From NCBI RefSeq assembly GCF_037392515.1, contig NC_090295.1:25584501-25648500 (forward strand): 64,000 bases of DNA, written 5' to 3'. The notes under the pieces are model-generated. The model worked only from the letters and a program-made list of their open reading frames with translations. It did no database searches and was not told the DNA's origin. Position 1 is the stretch's first letter; each line of letters opens with the position of its first letter. A program made the position numbers and the translations under genes. Positions 47,015-58,188 of the stretch are shown piece after piece. This DNA is from Haliotis asinina (taxonomy: Eukaryota; Mollusca; Gastropoda; Lepetellida; Haliotidae).

Positions 47015-48521
47015 GACCGGTGATATCGTACGTGAGGTTTAGTACTCTCTGTACCTCGTCGTCCCGCACGTGTTTGACAGACCACCTTATGTGCCCGTGG
47101 TCGCACATCCTGAGTTACATAGATAGGACTGGGAACCGTCTACGATGACATGCACTGCATATGTGATTGAGACTGTCAACTGGGACGACATGATACCGTT
47201 CATCATCAGCGTTGTCAGCGTGAAAACTGCTTGATGTCACTCGGAAGGCATTTCGGCTTGATGATTTATGGAACTAACAGTGTTGGTACAGGGAAACTCA
47301 GCACCGACACGCTCCATGTGGTTATTCAAGTTTTACTGAAACAGACTAAGTTACACAGAGAACATCCGTTTTTGTGTGTTATTGTAACGATTATCCACAC
47401 GAACAAACATGTTTTAACGTGTCGTCATGCTACGTGTTTGTGTAATATCCCAGCATGGCAGATCCCACGGATACGGTCGGTGATGAGTGGGTACAGATTT
47501 CACTTAACCACAACAGCGTACACTCTCAGCTCTGACCACAATACACATTTATGGTGATCTCTCTCTCCTCTCATTCTGGTTGTGCTTGACAGACCAGCAT
47601 AATAGAAAACAAAAACTAGATTTGGTATCACTCGAGGCCACAACTTGGCCTGATGGAACTACCAGTGTTGTAAGTGGGAAACATGGACAGACATCAAGTG
47701 AATTAATTTGAAGTTATGCTCACTGCGCAACTCTTCCCAATATCTTTTTTATTAATGCAGTGTACATGATCGAAATGTTTAGCGTTAGTTGAAGGAACAT
47801 ATTTCATAATTATTGGTTCATGTCATTATAATAGGCCTCTGAAATGGAGGAATAGTTGCATGATTATAATGATATCAAATGCGTTTGACAACTGATCAAG
47901 GACATATATAGTGTCTGAAATTTGCCACATAAAAAGACATTGTTATTGTGGGCAGGAAGGCTGTTGGATGGGAAATGGGCTAATAAAAGGGTAGCTATGT
48001 AATGTTGCAAGGACAATCTCTACCCTTTATTGAATTTGAAACAAAGAAACTGTGGTAATTGCAGGATGTTTTATCGACACGAACAAAACTAATATTCAGT
48101 GGGAATAGCTTAATTATCACCTGGTAAATACCTGATGTGACGACAATGCATGGAAGCTAACAAGAGAACGAAGTTAATTGTATTGACACTAGATTAATCT
48201 TTTAAACTTTATTCAGATACATCACGTTTCCTATTTTCTTAGAGTATGTTTAAGTGTTTTCCCGATTGTGATTTGGAGGATCTGATCTACTAGACACATG
48301 AGGTGAGGCAAGTACATACGCCCATTAACTGTGTTCCTTTTTCGCGTGCAAGGTTATCCTACTCACATCAGAGTTGGTTTTGGGTTTTAAAACGATCGTG
48401 AAAGAAAGAATGATTTGTGCACTAAATGACACAGTATTACCATATGTCAACAGAGCAACAGTGAGTTCCTGTGTTAGGTAGACTGAAAATCGACTTAGTT
48501 GTGCTTTCTACAATACCTGGT

Positions 48522-48702
48522 CGTAAGAGGCGACTAACGGGATCGGACTTGGTTGACACATGCCATCGACTTCCAAATGCGCAGAACGATGCTCAGGCTG
48601 TTGATCATTGGATTGTCTGGCCCAGACTCGATTATTTACAGATCGCCACCATATAGCTGGAATATTGCGGAGTATGGCGTAAAACTAAACTCATTCACTC
48701 AG
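48522..48702 (+). mobile_element. SINE copy, plus strand, 3' part
   Basis: CGTAAGAGGCGACTAACGGG, CGATTATTTACAGATCGCC, GGAATATTGCGGAGTATGG and the ATTCACTCA tail match the inverted copy at 39237-39504. Confidence 0.8.
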
Positions 48703-49657
48703 TGCTACACTACCTTAATTCTGCATTGCCACCGATTACCTCAAACAGTACACAAATGGGCATTTCACCGTGTTATGGTCGATGAAGCATGTTTGAAAAT
48801 ATAATATACACTTTTATATATTTGTCAACGGGGGAGTGTAGTCATCGGCTCGTAGTGAATTAGCTCGTGATTTCGATGAACATTACGTTGACGGAGACGA
48901 AGGCATCGTTTAATTGTTCAAACTTCTATAGTTGGTTTCACAAGACATGACAAACAAGTATACATGAATGAGGTGAGCGGACTTCCAGCTCAACCCCAGG
49001 GCCTTTCCTGCGAGCGGCATAATCCTGCTCGCGGTCGTCCCTACAAAGACAGGAATGCCGGTCTCCACACTCACATCTCACCAACACTATAGATGTGAGC
49101 ATACATATATATAGGTTTTAACAACAATAGACAGGCAAGATTAAAAAATGGACAGATAGAGAAACTAATAGCACTTCCTTCTACAGTCCAGGGGGGATGA
49201 CCAATAAAAGCCATAAATGTCATATACAGCTAATTAATGGAAGTGACAAAGAGGAACAGGGTAGCTGAACAAACAATGTAATCTGCGGTAGATAAAGATC
49301 AAGATTGCAGATTGAATAATAATAACTAAATATTTTTTACCTTACTAATTTTTACCTATGAGTATATATTTTTATTACCTACGAGGGCGAACATATATAG
49401 GGTTCAAATTTTTCATACCATGCCCTTGGGCAAAATATCCCTTTGTCGTGGTGACGTGACGTCACAATGCGAGGGTTACTGGTGCCTAAATTTCGGTATA
49501 TCTCTCTCTGTCGCCCAGGAAATACCAATCTTGAGGCACTCGTGTCGGAAACATAGTATGACAAGGGCACTCCTACAATATCCTCTATGTACCAAATGAT
49601 GATATGAGGTATATATAAATGATGAGTCCAGATATTTCTTCTAGTAAAAACTTCCTT

Positions 49658-49706
49658 TTATCTCCACAAGATATTTCGCCGTCCAACGGCTCTTCAGGTG
49701 GTTAAT
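49658..49706 (-). ncRNA. Hammerhead-ribozyme-like motif, solitary
   Basis: Minus strand: CCAC then CTGAAGA (fits CUGANGA), a 5-bp stem II GCCGT-TGG-ACGGC, then GAAA, and a downstream GTGG that can pair with CCAC to form stem I. Stem III would be only a short AUAU. This is the layout of Penelope-associated hammerheads. Two unpaired bases before GTGG weaken it. No Penelope ORF is adjacent, so it may be a solo terminal fragment. Confidence 0.45.
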
Positions 49707-49846
49707 GAAAACTGAGTGTCGTCATAGGCGACGCACACCTGTAATAGATATGTCGTCATCATGAGTATGACGTTACATTTAGCGACAATAGCGGGAGACG
49801 AAAAACGTAGTTATGTCGGGTTCCATCTATGACGTCATAATGTCAT

Positions 49847-49849
<3 letters not shown>

Positions 49850-49891
<42 letters not shown>
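49850..49891 (+). repeat. AC microsatellite
   Basis: About 20 uninterrupted AC dinucleotides. Confidence 0.95.
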
Positions 49892-49895
<4 letters not shown>

Positions 49896-51835
49896 TATAT
49901 TCAGGCATTATGGACTGATTCCCGTGTTCTGGAAAGGGATTGTAGTGATCTCATGTGGGGTAACAGCTACAACAGAACGGCCCTGTTATCAGTACTGGGA
50001 CACGCTTTGCCCGAGCTTTTTATGAGTACATTGCTTTACAATTCCATTTGCCATAACGTCCCCTGATTAGTCAGCCATTGAGAACGTCTGGAATGAAATG
50101 GAGCGAAATTCAACAGCAATCTTCCAAGAAGGCTGCAAAATCTCCGCCACATCTTCCTCGTACATAGAATGATCTGCCTATGAACTTTCGTCAACGTTTA
50201 GTGGCCTCAAAAGTCTGCATCAGTTTACAAGGTGGACACACACACACCGACCACGTAAAAATGCTTCTAAATCCTCTCTTGTGTTTAGGCGTTATACGTA
50301 TGTCTGGTACGCTCTTCTTGCGGACGGTTGATCATTACATAACACTGAACATTTGCCTTTCATTGGAATATCCTGTCACAATAACTGCTTTTGAGTACAG
50401 TGAAACATGGAGCCTGTATTAATGTTGGTCATTAATTAGGTAAATATGAAAGATCTATTTGGTTTCTTACATTTCTGAGATATTGTGTTGAAATCCAAAC
50501 ATGAAAACATCGGATAACATTATATTGGCAGAGAGTATTGTCGCTGTAAAATCGACTGCTGAAGAATATGTCGATCGTCACCACACTGTTAACAATGCAG
50601 AAAGCCCCGATACATGCACGTCCACGTGATATAGCAGAAAAATGATGATTGATTGAAATGGAAAATAATCTTAATTCGCTCTTAGCGAATGAGTAATATT
50701 TATCTTTAAATACTAAATTAACCTTCAGCACGCTTAAGTGAAATGTGCATTTATATACAGCCCTTGGCTTTTCAAAAAGGTTTATTGTGATTGTCAGTCA
50801 AAGAGATCGATTAATTGAATACATATTGATAATTTATAAAGATATTACAGGACACTATAGCTTCTTTCCTGCCTCAATGGAAACTTGGGACTTGTGAGTA
50901 AAGCACTATAATACTCTATATACACTTTCATCTCACCTTTACAGGTGTGAATGAAAAGGTGCACTTACGGGGATTGATTCTTAATATCGTTGTATCACCC
51001 GTAGCTACCCACGCGAATCATGACAAAGTGAAAATACTATACAACATTGCAGTATCGTCGCACGATATAATTATGCACAAAGAACGTAATTAGGGACGGT
51101 CACCCCCCGTATTCTTGCAATGATAGGTTTTCAACACGTACTAGAAACTTCAGTTTTTCTGAGCCGTGTGACTCATCAAAAACGACAAAATAATTGGAAT
51201 AACCAATGTGATGCAATGATGATAATTGCTTATTCAAACAAAAAGACAAACAAACTGATTTCATACAAAAGCATGTTTGTACAAGAATGGCCCGGGATTG
51301 TTTAATGTTGAATTTATTGGGACAAATCTCCTCATACCCCCTGTCAGCCTCCTGATCCTTTAAATGGGCCGTCTACTATACGAGAACACTCGAGTAAATA
51401 GAACTACCCTTGCATGCAGAATTATCTTCCAAATGACATTGCTCTCTGTGTGCAAATGACCTTTATTAAGGATCAATTAATTTGCTTGTCGACAATTAAT
51501 TGATATTTAAAACGTTTCAAACTTCATCAGGCAGACAACACTGTTAGTTCCATAAATACCAGGCCAAGTCGGACTTTGAGTGATGCCAAACCTAGTTGGC
51601 GTCCGAGTGACATCAAGCAGAGTTTTCACGCTGACAACGCTGATGTTGAACAGTATCATGTCGTCCCAGTTGACAGTCTCAATCACATATGCAGTGCATG
51701 TCGTCGTACACGGTTCCCAGTCCTATCTATGTAACTCAGGATGTGCGACCACGGGCACATAAGGTGGTCTGTCAAACACGTGCGGGACGACGAGGTACAG
51801 AGGGTACTAAACCTCACGTACGTATCATTGGTCAG

Positions 51836-51845
51836 TGTATAAAAG
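51836..51845 (+). promoter_or_regulatory. TATA box of His-rich gene B
   Basis: TGTATAAAAGTGACC lies about 60 bp before the ATG at 51901. It is identical to the box upstream of gene A. Confidence 0.7.
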
Positions 51846-51900
51846 TGACCATCACCGCCATTCTGGACATTCACATCCAGAGTGGGAACAGAATAAGGAC

Positions 51901-52442
51901 ATGAAGATTTCAACCCTTTTTGTGTTGTTTATTGTTTGTAAGTATGATGATCTACATTCTTTATTGTATGTTCAGGATATGATTCTTGAATAAGAGTGCT
52001 TGTCTGTGTCAATGTTTAAGCTGAGAAGTATGATTTACGCTGTATACCGTAATCAAATCTGAAATGCTCATACTTCTATATGGACGTTTGTGTCAAAGCA
52101 CGAATTCACTTGAAAGATGTGGATCTTTGTTTCATATACAGTTGTATCAGATCTCCGTAATGATCTCTGAAACTTGTTCAAGGTTCTGTGCTGCTGTTTG
52201 AACTATCCTCTGCCCACCGCCATCGCAGCTGTCGCCGCCATAGACGTCACCGACATCACCACCATCATCACCACCATCATCACGGGCACCATCACCATGG
52301 TCACCACCATCACGGACACCATCACCATGGTCACCATCACCACGGACGCCATCACCATGGACACCACCATCACGGACACCATCACCATGGACACCACCAT
52401 CACGGGCACCATCACCATGGACACCACCATCACGGGAAATAG
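51901..52442 (+). CDS. Secreted histidine-rich protein B
   Basis: Exons 51901-51937 and 52183-52442 join in phase to 98 residues, ending GK then TAG. The signal peptide (MKISTLFVLFIVCSVLLFEL, then SSA) differs from gene A by one residue. The mature start is HRHRSCRRHRRH, then a poly-His run and about eleven GHHHH repeats, with one GRHHH variant. One cysteine remains in the mature chain. If cleavage follows SSA, the N-terminus HRH has His in position 3, the pattern that binds Cu(II) or Ni(II) in other proteins. The gene points away from gene A (head to head). Third-position changes among the His codons (CAC/CAT) without loss of the frame suggest the protein is under selection. Confidence 0.75.
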
Positions 52443-52545
52443 GTATATATGATAAATGCACATGTCAGACCTTCAATTTGTTATCAAATCTCCTACCGTC
52501 TTTACACATACTGTCTGTCTTACTGATTCCATCCGCGGTGTAATG

Positions 52546-54579
52546 CTACAAACATGGGCTCCTTATGTTCCAATATTTCCCACCCGTGAAAATCCGGCTT
52601 ACAGTTGATCTTCGATAATCCATGCTTGTCGTAAAAACTCACTCACTCAATCAATCACTGCAATAGTCCATTAATGGTTGTCTTATAGAGAAATTTGTCA
52701 TTATATTTTTCAGGAAAAAGACCGCCATCCGTATGAAACTATTGCCCAAACAATGTGTGTATGTGTCATGCTGAATAAATGTATCATAGGAAATTTTACT
52801 TGGTCGTGTTGTTTGTTTGTACTGTCCACAGTGTTAAGACAACAATATATGAGAGTACCCTACATTATGAGAGTACCCTACATTATGAGAGTACCCTACA
52901 TTATGAGAAATGCAAACGTAAAGAGCCTGCCGTTCAAACAACCCTTGTCTGATGCCCAGTCGTGGTGCAGAATTGCTTCCCTTGGAACGCTGTGTCACTA
53001 TGGTGAAGAGCGTGCAAAGAGGCGTCCTAGCAACACACTCACTGTAGTTTACATATAGCGACTGACGGGATCTTTGTGAATTGTTGTCCACACAAAATAT
53101 CGCACTCATATCAAGATATTCAAGACAGAATTCCCTTTCACATGAATGCGTTAATTTGTCAGTAACGACACCCTGAAATAATCTTGTGAATAGACGTACA
53201 GCTGTATCTCACCGAATATGATTACTGTTCTTTGCTGTTTAACTTCAGAGATTTGGTTCAGAGAGACGTACATTTGGCAATACATTCTCTCCCTATTGTG
53301 TCACACTTCTAGCGCCTGGTCCACGTGTTATAGGACCTTTTTGAGCAAGCAGATACGGTTTCACAACCCCCATTATTTAATTTGGAAGTAAATTTGCCAT
53401 GCGATCACATATAGATACTACTCACTATTTTAACAATAACTACAGGAATTATACTGGGAAATATAAAATAACTGAAAAATGAAAATATATAAAAACACCC
53501 ACGCGACAGTGGAAATTGAAATGACATGTGAAAGGAAATCAAGAGTATCAACTAATGCACCTAACATAAAAAGACAAGGTTCAACACTACTACAGATATT
53601 TAACAGCCGACGTGACACACAAAATTACAACGTAATAATGTTTGTCAAACAATGACTTTTTAGGGTAACCAGCGGTTAGCATTTTGGCGCAGACAGATTT
53701 CCTTCTCTCGAAAGACATTAGTTCCAAGAAAAACTAGAACCTTGAAATACACCGGCAAAATGCACTTTTCCGAAATGAGCTGAGTACTTTACTTGCGTTT
53801 GTTTAACAGTATCCATTCTTGCATACTAGAATAAGTACTTTCATATATCGAGGGTGTTAAGCCTATCACGATTGCATCGCTGGCTGTTAAAGGTTCACAG
53901 CATCAGTAATAAATTACCGCTTATTAAGTATAATCCTGTCCCAGGTACGAGGTGAGTGTAAAATCACTATATATAACTGAAATATGTCACTACCAACATT
54001 CCAGAACCCATAATTCCATATCATCTCTCTATCACTATGTCCACATCCCTTCAAAACACGTCAAACACAAGGCGGTGGGCATACACAAGACATATCGTTG
54101 ATGAATCAAATGAAAAACATATAGACATGCTTATCATATGTGATATAATTTCATAAAGTTCGTGATGCTGTGTACGCTGAAGAGCTTTACCTGTATGAAT
54201 CCTCACGTGTGAAGATCTGCAATCATATATACATACCATGGCAAACATATGCTCAGCAGACCATAGTTGGACTGGGACTCCACGAATTAAAGGTTTGTTG
54301 GCCACAGAATTAGATTTAGATGTTCCAGGTGGGTAGTTTAAATATGTAAACGTTGTTTCACATAACCACACTGACGAACCAAGTTACGATTACTGAAATA
54401 ATATCATATTAGAATGGAAATGATCCTTTTGTGAATGTTCTGAAAGTCTGATATATGTTTTGAAAACATGAACATATATTGGATACTTTTGTGTCGAATT
54501 AATGCCATTTTATGTGATTTGACACGATTCTGTGCTTAAATTGAGAGAGGTAATTGATATCGTGGCTTCATATACATGA
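52546..54579. other. Mostly non-coding stretch
   Basis: 52620-52660 has a SINE tail scrap (AAAACTCACTCACTCAATC). 52849-52910 has three copies of an 18-bp unit CATTATGAGAGTACCCTA. A minus-strand stretch at about 54228-54366 (NYPPGTSKSNSV, VPVQLWSAEHMFAM) ends at a GTATGT donor-like site and could be an orphan exon, but is not recognised. Confidence 0.35.
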
Positions 54580-54850
54580 GGGGCGTTTAAAAAGTAGTCA
54601 GCCACGATATAGTACATCTGTAAATTCTCGATGTCCCATTTTTTAAAAGGATTCAATTTTATTTTGAAGGAATCGTTATCCAAATTCCACATATGGGTAA
54701 TGTGGTTTAGATATTAGTCATCACAACAACACCTTGAGGTATAATGATTCTAAAAAATGCAAAACCTGAAAAACGATCTGCCATTTGGTACCTCTTGGAT
54801 AAAGGTATGTCTCAGACAATATCATGTACTCTTTACAAAATGATCAGAAA
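54580..54850 (+). mobile_element. Possible 5' end of a mariner element
   Basis: GAGGGGCGTTTAAAAAGTAG at about 54579 resembles mariner terminal repeats (GGGGCGTTCAAAAAG type). About 150 bp later an ATG opens a frame with PEKRSAIWYLLDKGMSQ, which looks like a transposase HTH. The rest is absent, and low-complexity DNA follows. Confidence 0.35.
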
Positions 54851-54852
54851 CC

Positions 54853-55089
54853 ACCCCCCCCCCCAAAAAAAAAAAAAAAAAATCCAGAACAAAACAAAAA
54901 ACAAACAAAAAAACCCAAAACATAAAAAAACCCAAACCCAAAACAAAAAACAACAAAAAAACAAAAAAACAAAAAACAAAACAAAGACAAACCCCCCAAA
55001 AATAACAAATAAAAAACAAAGTCAAAACAAAAACAAACAAAAAAAACCAACAAAAACAAAAACACAAAAAACCCAGACAAACAAAACCA
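54853..55089 (+). repeat. A/C-only low-complexity tract
   Basis: Nearly 240 bp made almost only of A and C on the plus strand, with AAACAAA and AAAACCC variants. The long overlapping frames on the minus strand (Phe/Leu/Cys-rich) are artefacts. Confidence 0.95.
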
Positions 55090-55094
55090 GACTT

Positions 55095-55640
55095 GTTGAT
55101 GGTGGATAGCCTTGTCTTAGTATGATTCGACAACGTTTATTCTTGTGTCTTTTATCCCAAAATATTATAAGGCGAACTAAAAGTATTGTTTGACCAGAAC
55201 TCTCTGAGAGATATACATCTATAATTAGTGGTGTGTGTGGTTTCATACCATATGAATCCAGAAACAAATCACGTTGGTAATCATATATACTGTGAATGAC
55301 TAAACTGGCATACGATTCAACTGGCGCTAGCATGTTGCCAGTGTGACCTGGTATTCCTAACACTTGTATAGAATTATCTTCTAAGGGATTAAAGGACGTG
55401 AGAATGATGCCGTTGTTAGTAATTTTGGAAACGTAATCATTTTGGCTAAAAACAATGTAAGGGTTGGCTAGTGTTATTTTAATTACCCATTTAAGCTCTG
55501 TAAAATCTGCTAGTGGCATTCGTTTGTACACTCTATCTCTAAAGAGAAAGATGCATGGGGTGTCTTCCTCACCAGGTAAATTGAAACTCTCCTAGTGTCT
55601 CCTAGATCACCGAGTGTTACACTGGAGCTAACCATTGTTT
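55095..55640 (-). pseudogene. Maverick-like cluster gene 1, unrecognised
   Basis: The main frame runs from about 55531 to 55100 and extends upstream to about 55630 after a shift (FNLPGEEDTPCIFLFRD). Core strings: LKWVIKITLANPYIVFSQND, then KITNNGIILTSFNPLED. The layout resembles the frame at 58189-58657 (QYVFTETKDQYLNKVVNNGI), so the two look like diverged duplicates or halves of one gene family. Function unknown. It lies left of the Penelope insertion and on the same strand as the other cluster genes. The 3' end runs into the A/C tract. Confidence 0.45.
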
Positions 55641-55803
55641 ATATATTCTGTTAGAAAATAGTTTCCAATTGTTTGTTTTTTCTCATAGTGTCTCATGTAT
55701 GAACTTTAAACTAATAAAATTGATGTGCTCGGTTAGAAAAACCTTGGTTAGAGTTACAGTCTAACTAAAAGTGCTTTATGGTTCAACTTCTTTATTATAC
55801 AAG

Positions 55804-55850
55804 GTCACAACGTTTCGAGACAGATAGATTCTAGTCTCTTCTTCAGGTGA
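55804..55850 (-). ncRNA. Hammerhead-ribozyme-like motif, left repeat
   Basis: On the minus strand: TCAC, CTGAAGA, GAGAC (stem II) with a 12-nt loop, GTCTC, GAAAC, GTT, GTGA. CTGAAGA fits CUGANGA, TCAC/GTGA can form stem I, and ACGT is a minimal stem III. This matches the minimal hammerheads reported in Penelope-like elements, which are thought to act as dimers. Confidence 0.6.
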
Positions 55851-56023
55851 AGTGAGGGTAAAACTGAAGGGTTGTAGTATATATACACATAACAGTGGAC
55901 CGATAACGATGGGAAACAAGATATACAGGTTTCTATTAACTGATGTACAGGCTTCAACTGATTGGTGTGCAGGCTTGTGTTGATTAGGTTAACGAGTTAC
56001 AGGTAAAGATTTTTGGATAAAGA

Positions 56024-57748
56024 TTAGCCACTGAGGATACGGTGGTTCCATGCATTGGGTAAGTAAACACCTCCGTCTCTGTTGATTGTGGGCTTGTTCC
56101 GCTTGATTGCAATGGCTTCTAGGAGCTTCCGTTTTTTGAAGTCATTGGCGTTCCTAACTAATGTCCTGGTGTTGTCCCAAACAATCTTGTGATTGGGGTT
56201 GTGCATGATGTGTTCACATACAGCAGACTTCTGATCCAAATTTTGAATTTGATGTTTTGTGTTCTTTTAACCTGATAGCCAATGGTCGACCAGTTTCACC
56301 AATATATGTTTCTTTACAACTGCATTGGATTTGGTAGATGCATCCTGCTGGATTGTTGCATTTAGGTGTTGTTGGCCCGCGTCCATTAGCTGATAGTAGC
56401 GTTTTCAGGTTGGTGTCGCTACGGAAGGTGACGTCTATTCCTGTTGTTTTCTTGATGAGACGGCTGATGCAATGACTTATCTGGCCATGGTATGGTATGT
56501 TAATTCTGATGGGGGAAAGTTCTGGTTTAGTTGACTTGGGAGTTTCTTTCAGGGTCTTGGTGATGGTGTTGCTGACTAGATGGGGTGGGTACTCGTTAAG
56601 GTCTTGGAAGGTTGATTTCAGGTGTTTTAATTCGCTGTGGAGGCTGTCAGGACTGCAGACCGCTTTTGCTCCTCTTGCCAGGGTAGCAAGATGGGGATGA
56701 TGGTTGGACTGGTGATGAATACATGTATACTGATCTGTATGTGTTGGTTTACGGTAAACACTGGTGGCTATGGATTGTTGGCGTCGGTGGAGAAGAATGT
56801 CCAGGAAGGGAAGCTGTTGGTGTGTCTCTTCTTCCATTGTAAACTGAATTCTTGGGTGTTGGGAATTCAAGTGTTGCAGCAGGGCCTCTGGATCTTGGTT
56901 GTCGTCCAGGAGAGCTAGGACATCATCTACTTTGCGGAACCAATGCTTTGGGGTGAATGGTGCAGTTTTCAGGGCAGTTTCTTCAAAGGCAATCATGTAT
57001 TTTTCTGTCAGTAGTGGTGATAGAGGGGATCCCATTGGCAATCCATGGATCTGTTGGTAGAGCTGGCCATTTCAGTTGAAATATGAAGTGTCGAAGCATT
57101 TACTTACGAGATCGACGATGCTTTGGGCTGTGAGTCTAGGTCTGGTAGAGATGTTTCCAGTCTAGTAGATAGGATTAAAATTTCTTCTTTGATGGGTATA
57201 TTGGTAAATATGTCTACCACGTCGTAGCTGACGTCGTAACTTTTTTTTGTGTCACTGGTGTTTCTCAGTTGCTGTGCGAGAGATGCCGAATCTTTCACAA
57301 AGGAGCTGTCAGTTTTGCCCAGTGGGGCTAGGATGCGGGATAGATGTTGGGCCATGTTGTAGTAGACGGATCCTCTAGAGCATACAAGGATTCTAGTCTT
57401 TACAGGGTTCTTATGTATTTTGACGGTGGCACGGGCATATGGCGGTTGGGAGTTTTGGGGATTGAGGTGGTTGAATATGGAATCACTGATTTCTCGGTTG
57501 GTATGGAGGGTCTTCAGAGTTTTCTTTAGCTGTCTCCCTAGTTTGGCAGTAGGGTCATCCTTTAGAGGTTTGTAAGTTATGGGGTCTTTCAAGGTCTTGT
57601 CTACTAGTTGTGTGAATTCTGGAGTGTCCATGATAACTGTGGCTTTCCCTTTGCCTGCAGCCGTGATGGTGATCCCCTTGTCCTTTCTGAGTTCTTGTAT
57701 TGCCTTCCTCTCATCCTTGAACCTAATCAACACAAGCATGCACACCAA
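56024..57748 (-). pseudogene. Penelope-like reverse transcriptase with GIY-YIG endonuclease
   Basis: The enzyme copies element RNA into DNA, and its endonuclease nicks the target. Frames on the minus strand: 57748-57104 (N-terminal and early RT, with ATVKIHKNPVKTRILV and YDVSYDVVDIFTNIP), then 57041-56214 (HGLPMGSPLSPLLTEKYM, FRKVDDVLALL, LPFLDILLHR), ending in the GIY-YIG domain (CIYQIQCSCKETYIGETG, IRLKEHK). The last part shifts frame to 56239-56024 (CEHIMHNPNHKIVW, KKRKLLEAIAI). The active site reads KVDD rather than the usual YVDD. Lesions: a shift near 57130, an in-frame TGA at 57074-57072, and a shift near 56220. The copy is therefore inactive but well preserved. Confidence 0.88.
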
Positions 57749-57898
57749 TCACTTGAAGCCTGTACATAAGTTGAAGCCTGTACATCAATCAATCGAAGCC
57801 TGTACATCAGTTAATAGAAACCTGTATATCTTGTTACCCATTGTTATCGGTCCACTGTTATGTGTATATATACTACAACCCTTTAGTTTTACCCTCAC

Positions 57899-57945
57899 TT
57901 CACCTGAAGAAGAGACTAGAATCTATCTGTCTCGAAACGTTGTGA
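57899..57945 (+). ncRNA. Hammerhead-ribozyme-like motif, right repeat
   Basis: Same elements as the left copy, on the plus strand: CTGAAGA at 57904-57910, GAGAC/GTCTC stem II ending at 57933, GAAAC at 57934-57938, and a predicted cleavage site after GTT at 57941. The two motifs face opposite ways because the terminal repeats are inverted. Confidence 0.6.
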
Positions 57946-58188
57946 CCTTGTATAATAAAGAAGTTGAACCATAAAGCACTTTTAGTTTGATTTCTCCAAC
58001 TTCTAAATGCCTTTGACACAACTTAGAGTTACAGTGTCTTCCACTGTCACTGTGACATCTTGCAAACTGATGTGTGAATCACCAACCACCTGTACGTAAA
58101 TTGAGCAAACGTGACGCTTGTGTTTTTCAACCCACCGGAGTTTGATTCGTTTCAATATGACAATATCGCTCTGTGGTGGTTCACCTAG

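Larger units (their letters stand above)
46225..47285. repeat. Arm 1 of the inverted duplication (His-rich gene A)
   Basis: Matches the reverse complement of 51536-52545 over the 3' flank, both exons, the intron ends and the promoter region. Near 47245 a stretch present in the other arm is missing. A similar stretch occurs separately at 47610-47690. Confidence 0.85.
47286..51535. other. Spacer between the two His-rich genes
   Basis: About 4.2 kb with no supported gene. It holds a partial repeat of the promoter-side arm at 47610-47690, a SINE copy, a hammerhead-like motif and an AC microsatellite (listed separately). Confidence 0.5.
51536..52545. repeat. Arm 2 of the inverted duplication (His-rich gene B)
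   Basis: Reverse-complement match to 46225-47285. The promoter side is better preserved here. Example shared strings: CGTGCGGGACGACGAGGTAC and TCAAATCTCCTACCGTC. Confidence 0.85.
55761..58022 (-). mobile_element. Penelope-like element with inverted terminal repeats
   Basis: The 13-bp direct repeat TTAGAGTTACAGT flanks it at 55748-55760 and 58023-58035, consistent with a target-site duplication. The terminal repeats of about 230-260 bp are inverted (55764-55992 and 57719-57988). The right arm has extra copies of TTGAAGCCTGTACAT. The internal reverse transcriptase and GIY-YIG endonuclease are on the minus strand. Penelope-like elements are known to carry pseudo-LTRs, sometimes inverted, with hammerhead motifs. 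Confidence 0.88.

Noticed and set aside
52147..52463. Minus-strand Gly/Asp and Met/Val frames across gene B
   Set aside because: Antisense shadows of the His repeat, as above.
54822..55133. Phe/Leu/Cys-rich minus-strand frames
   Set aside because: Produced by the A/C-only tract, with no codon signal.
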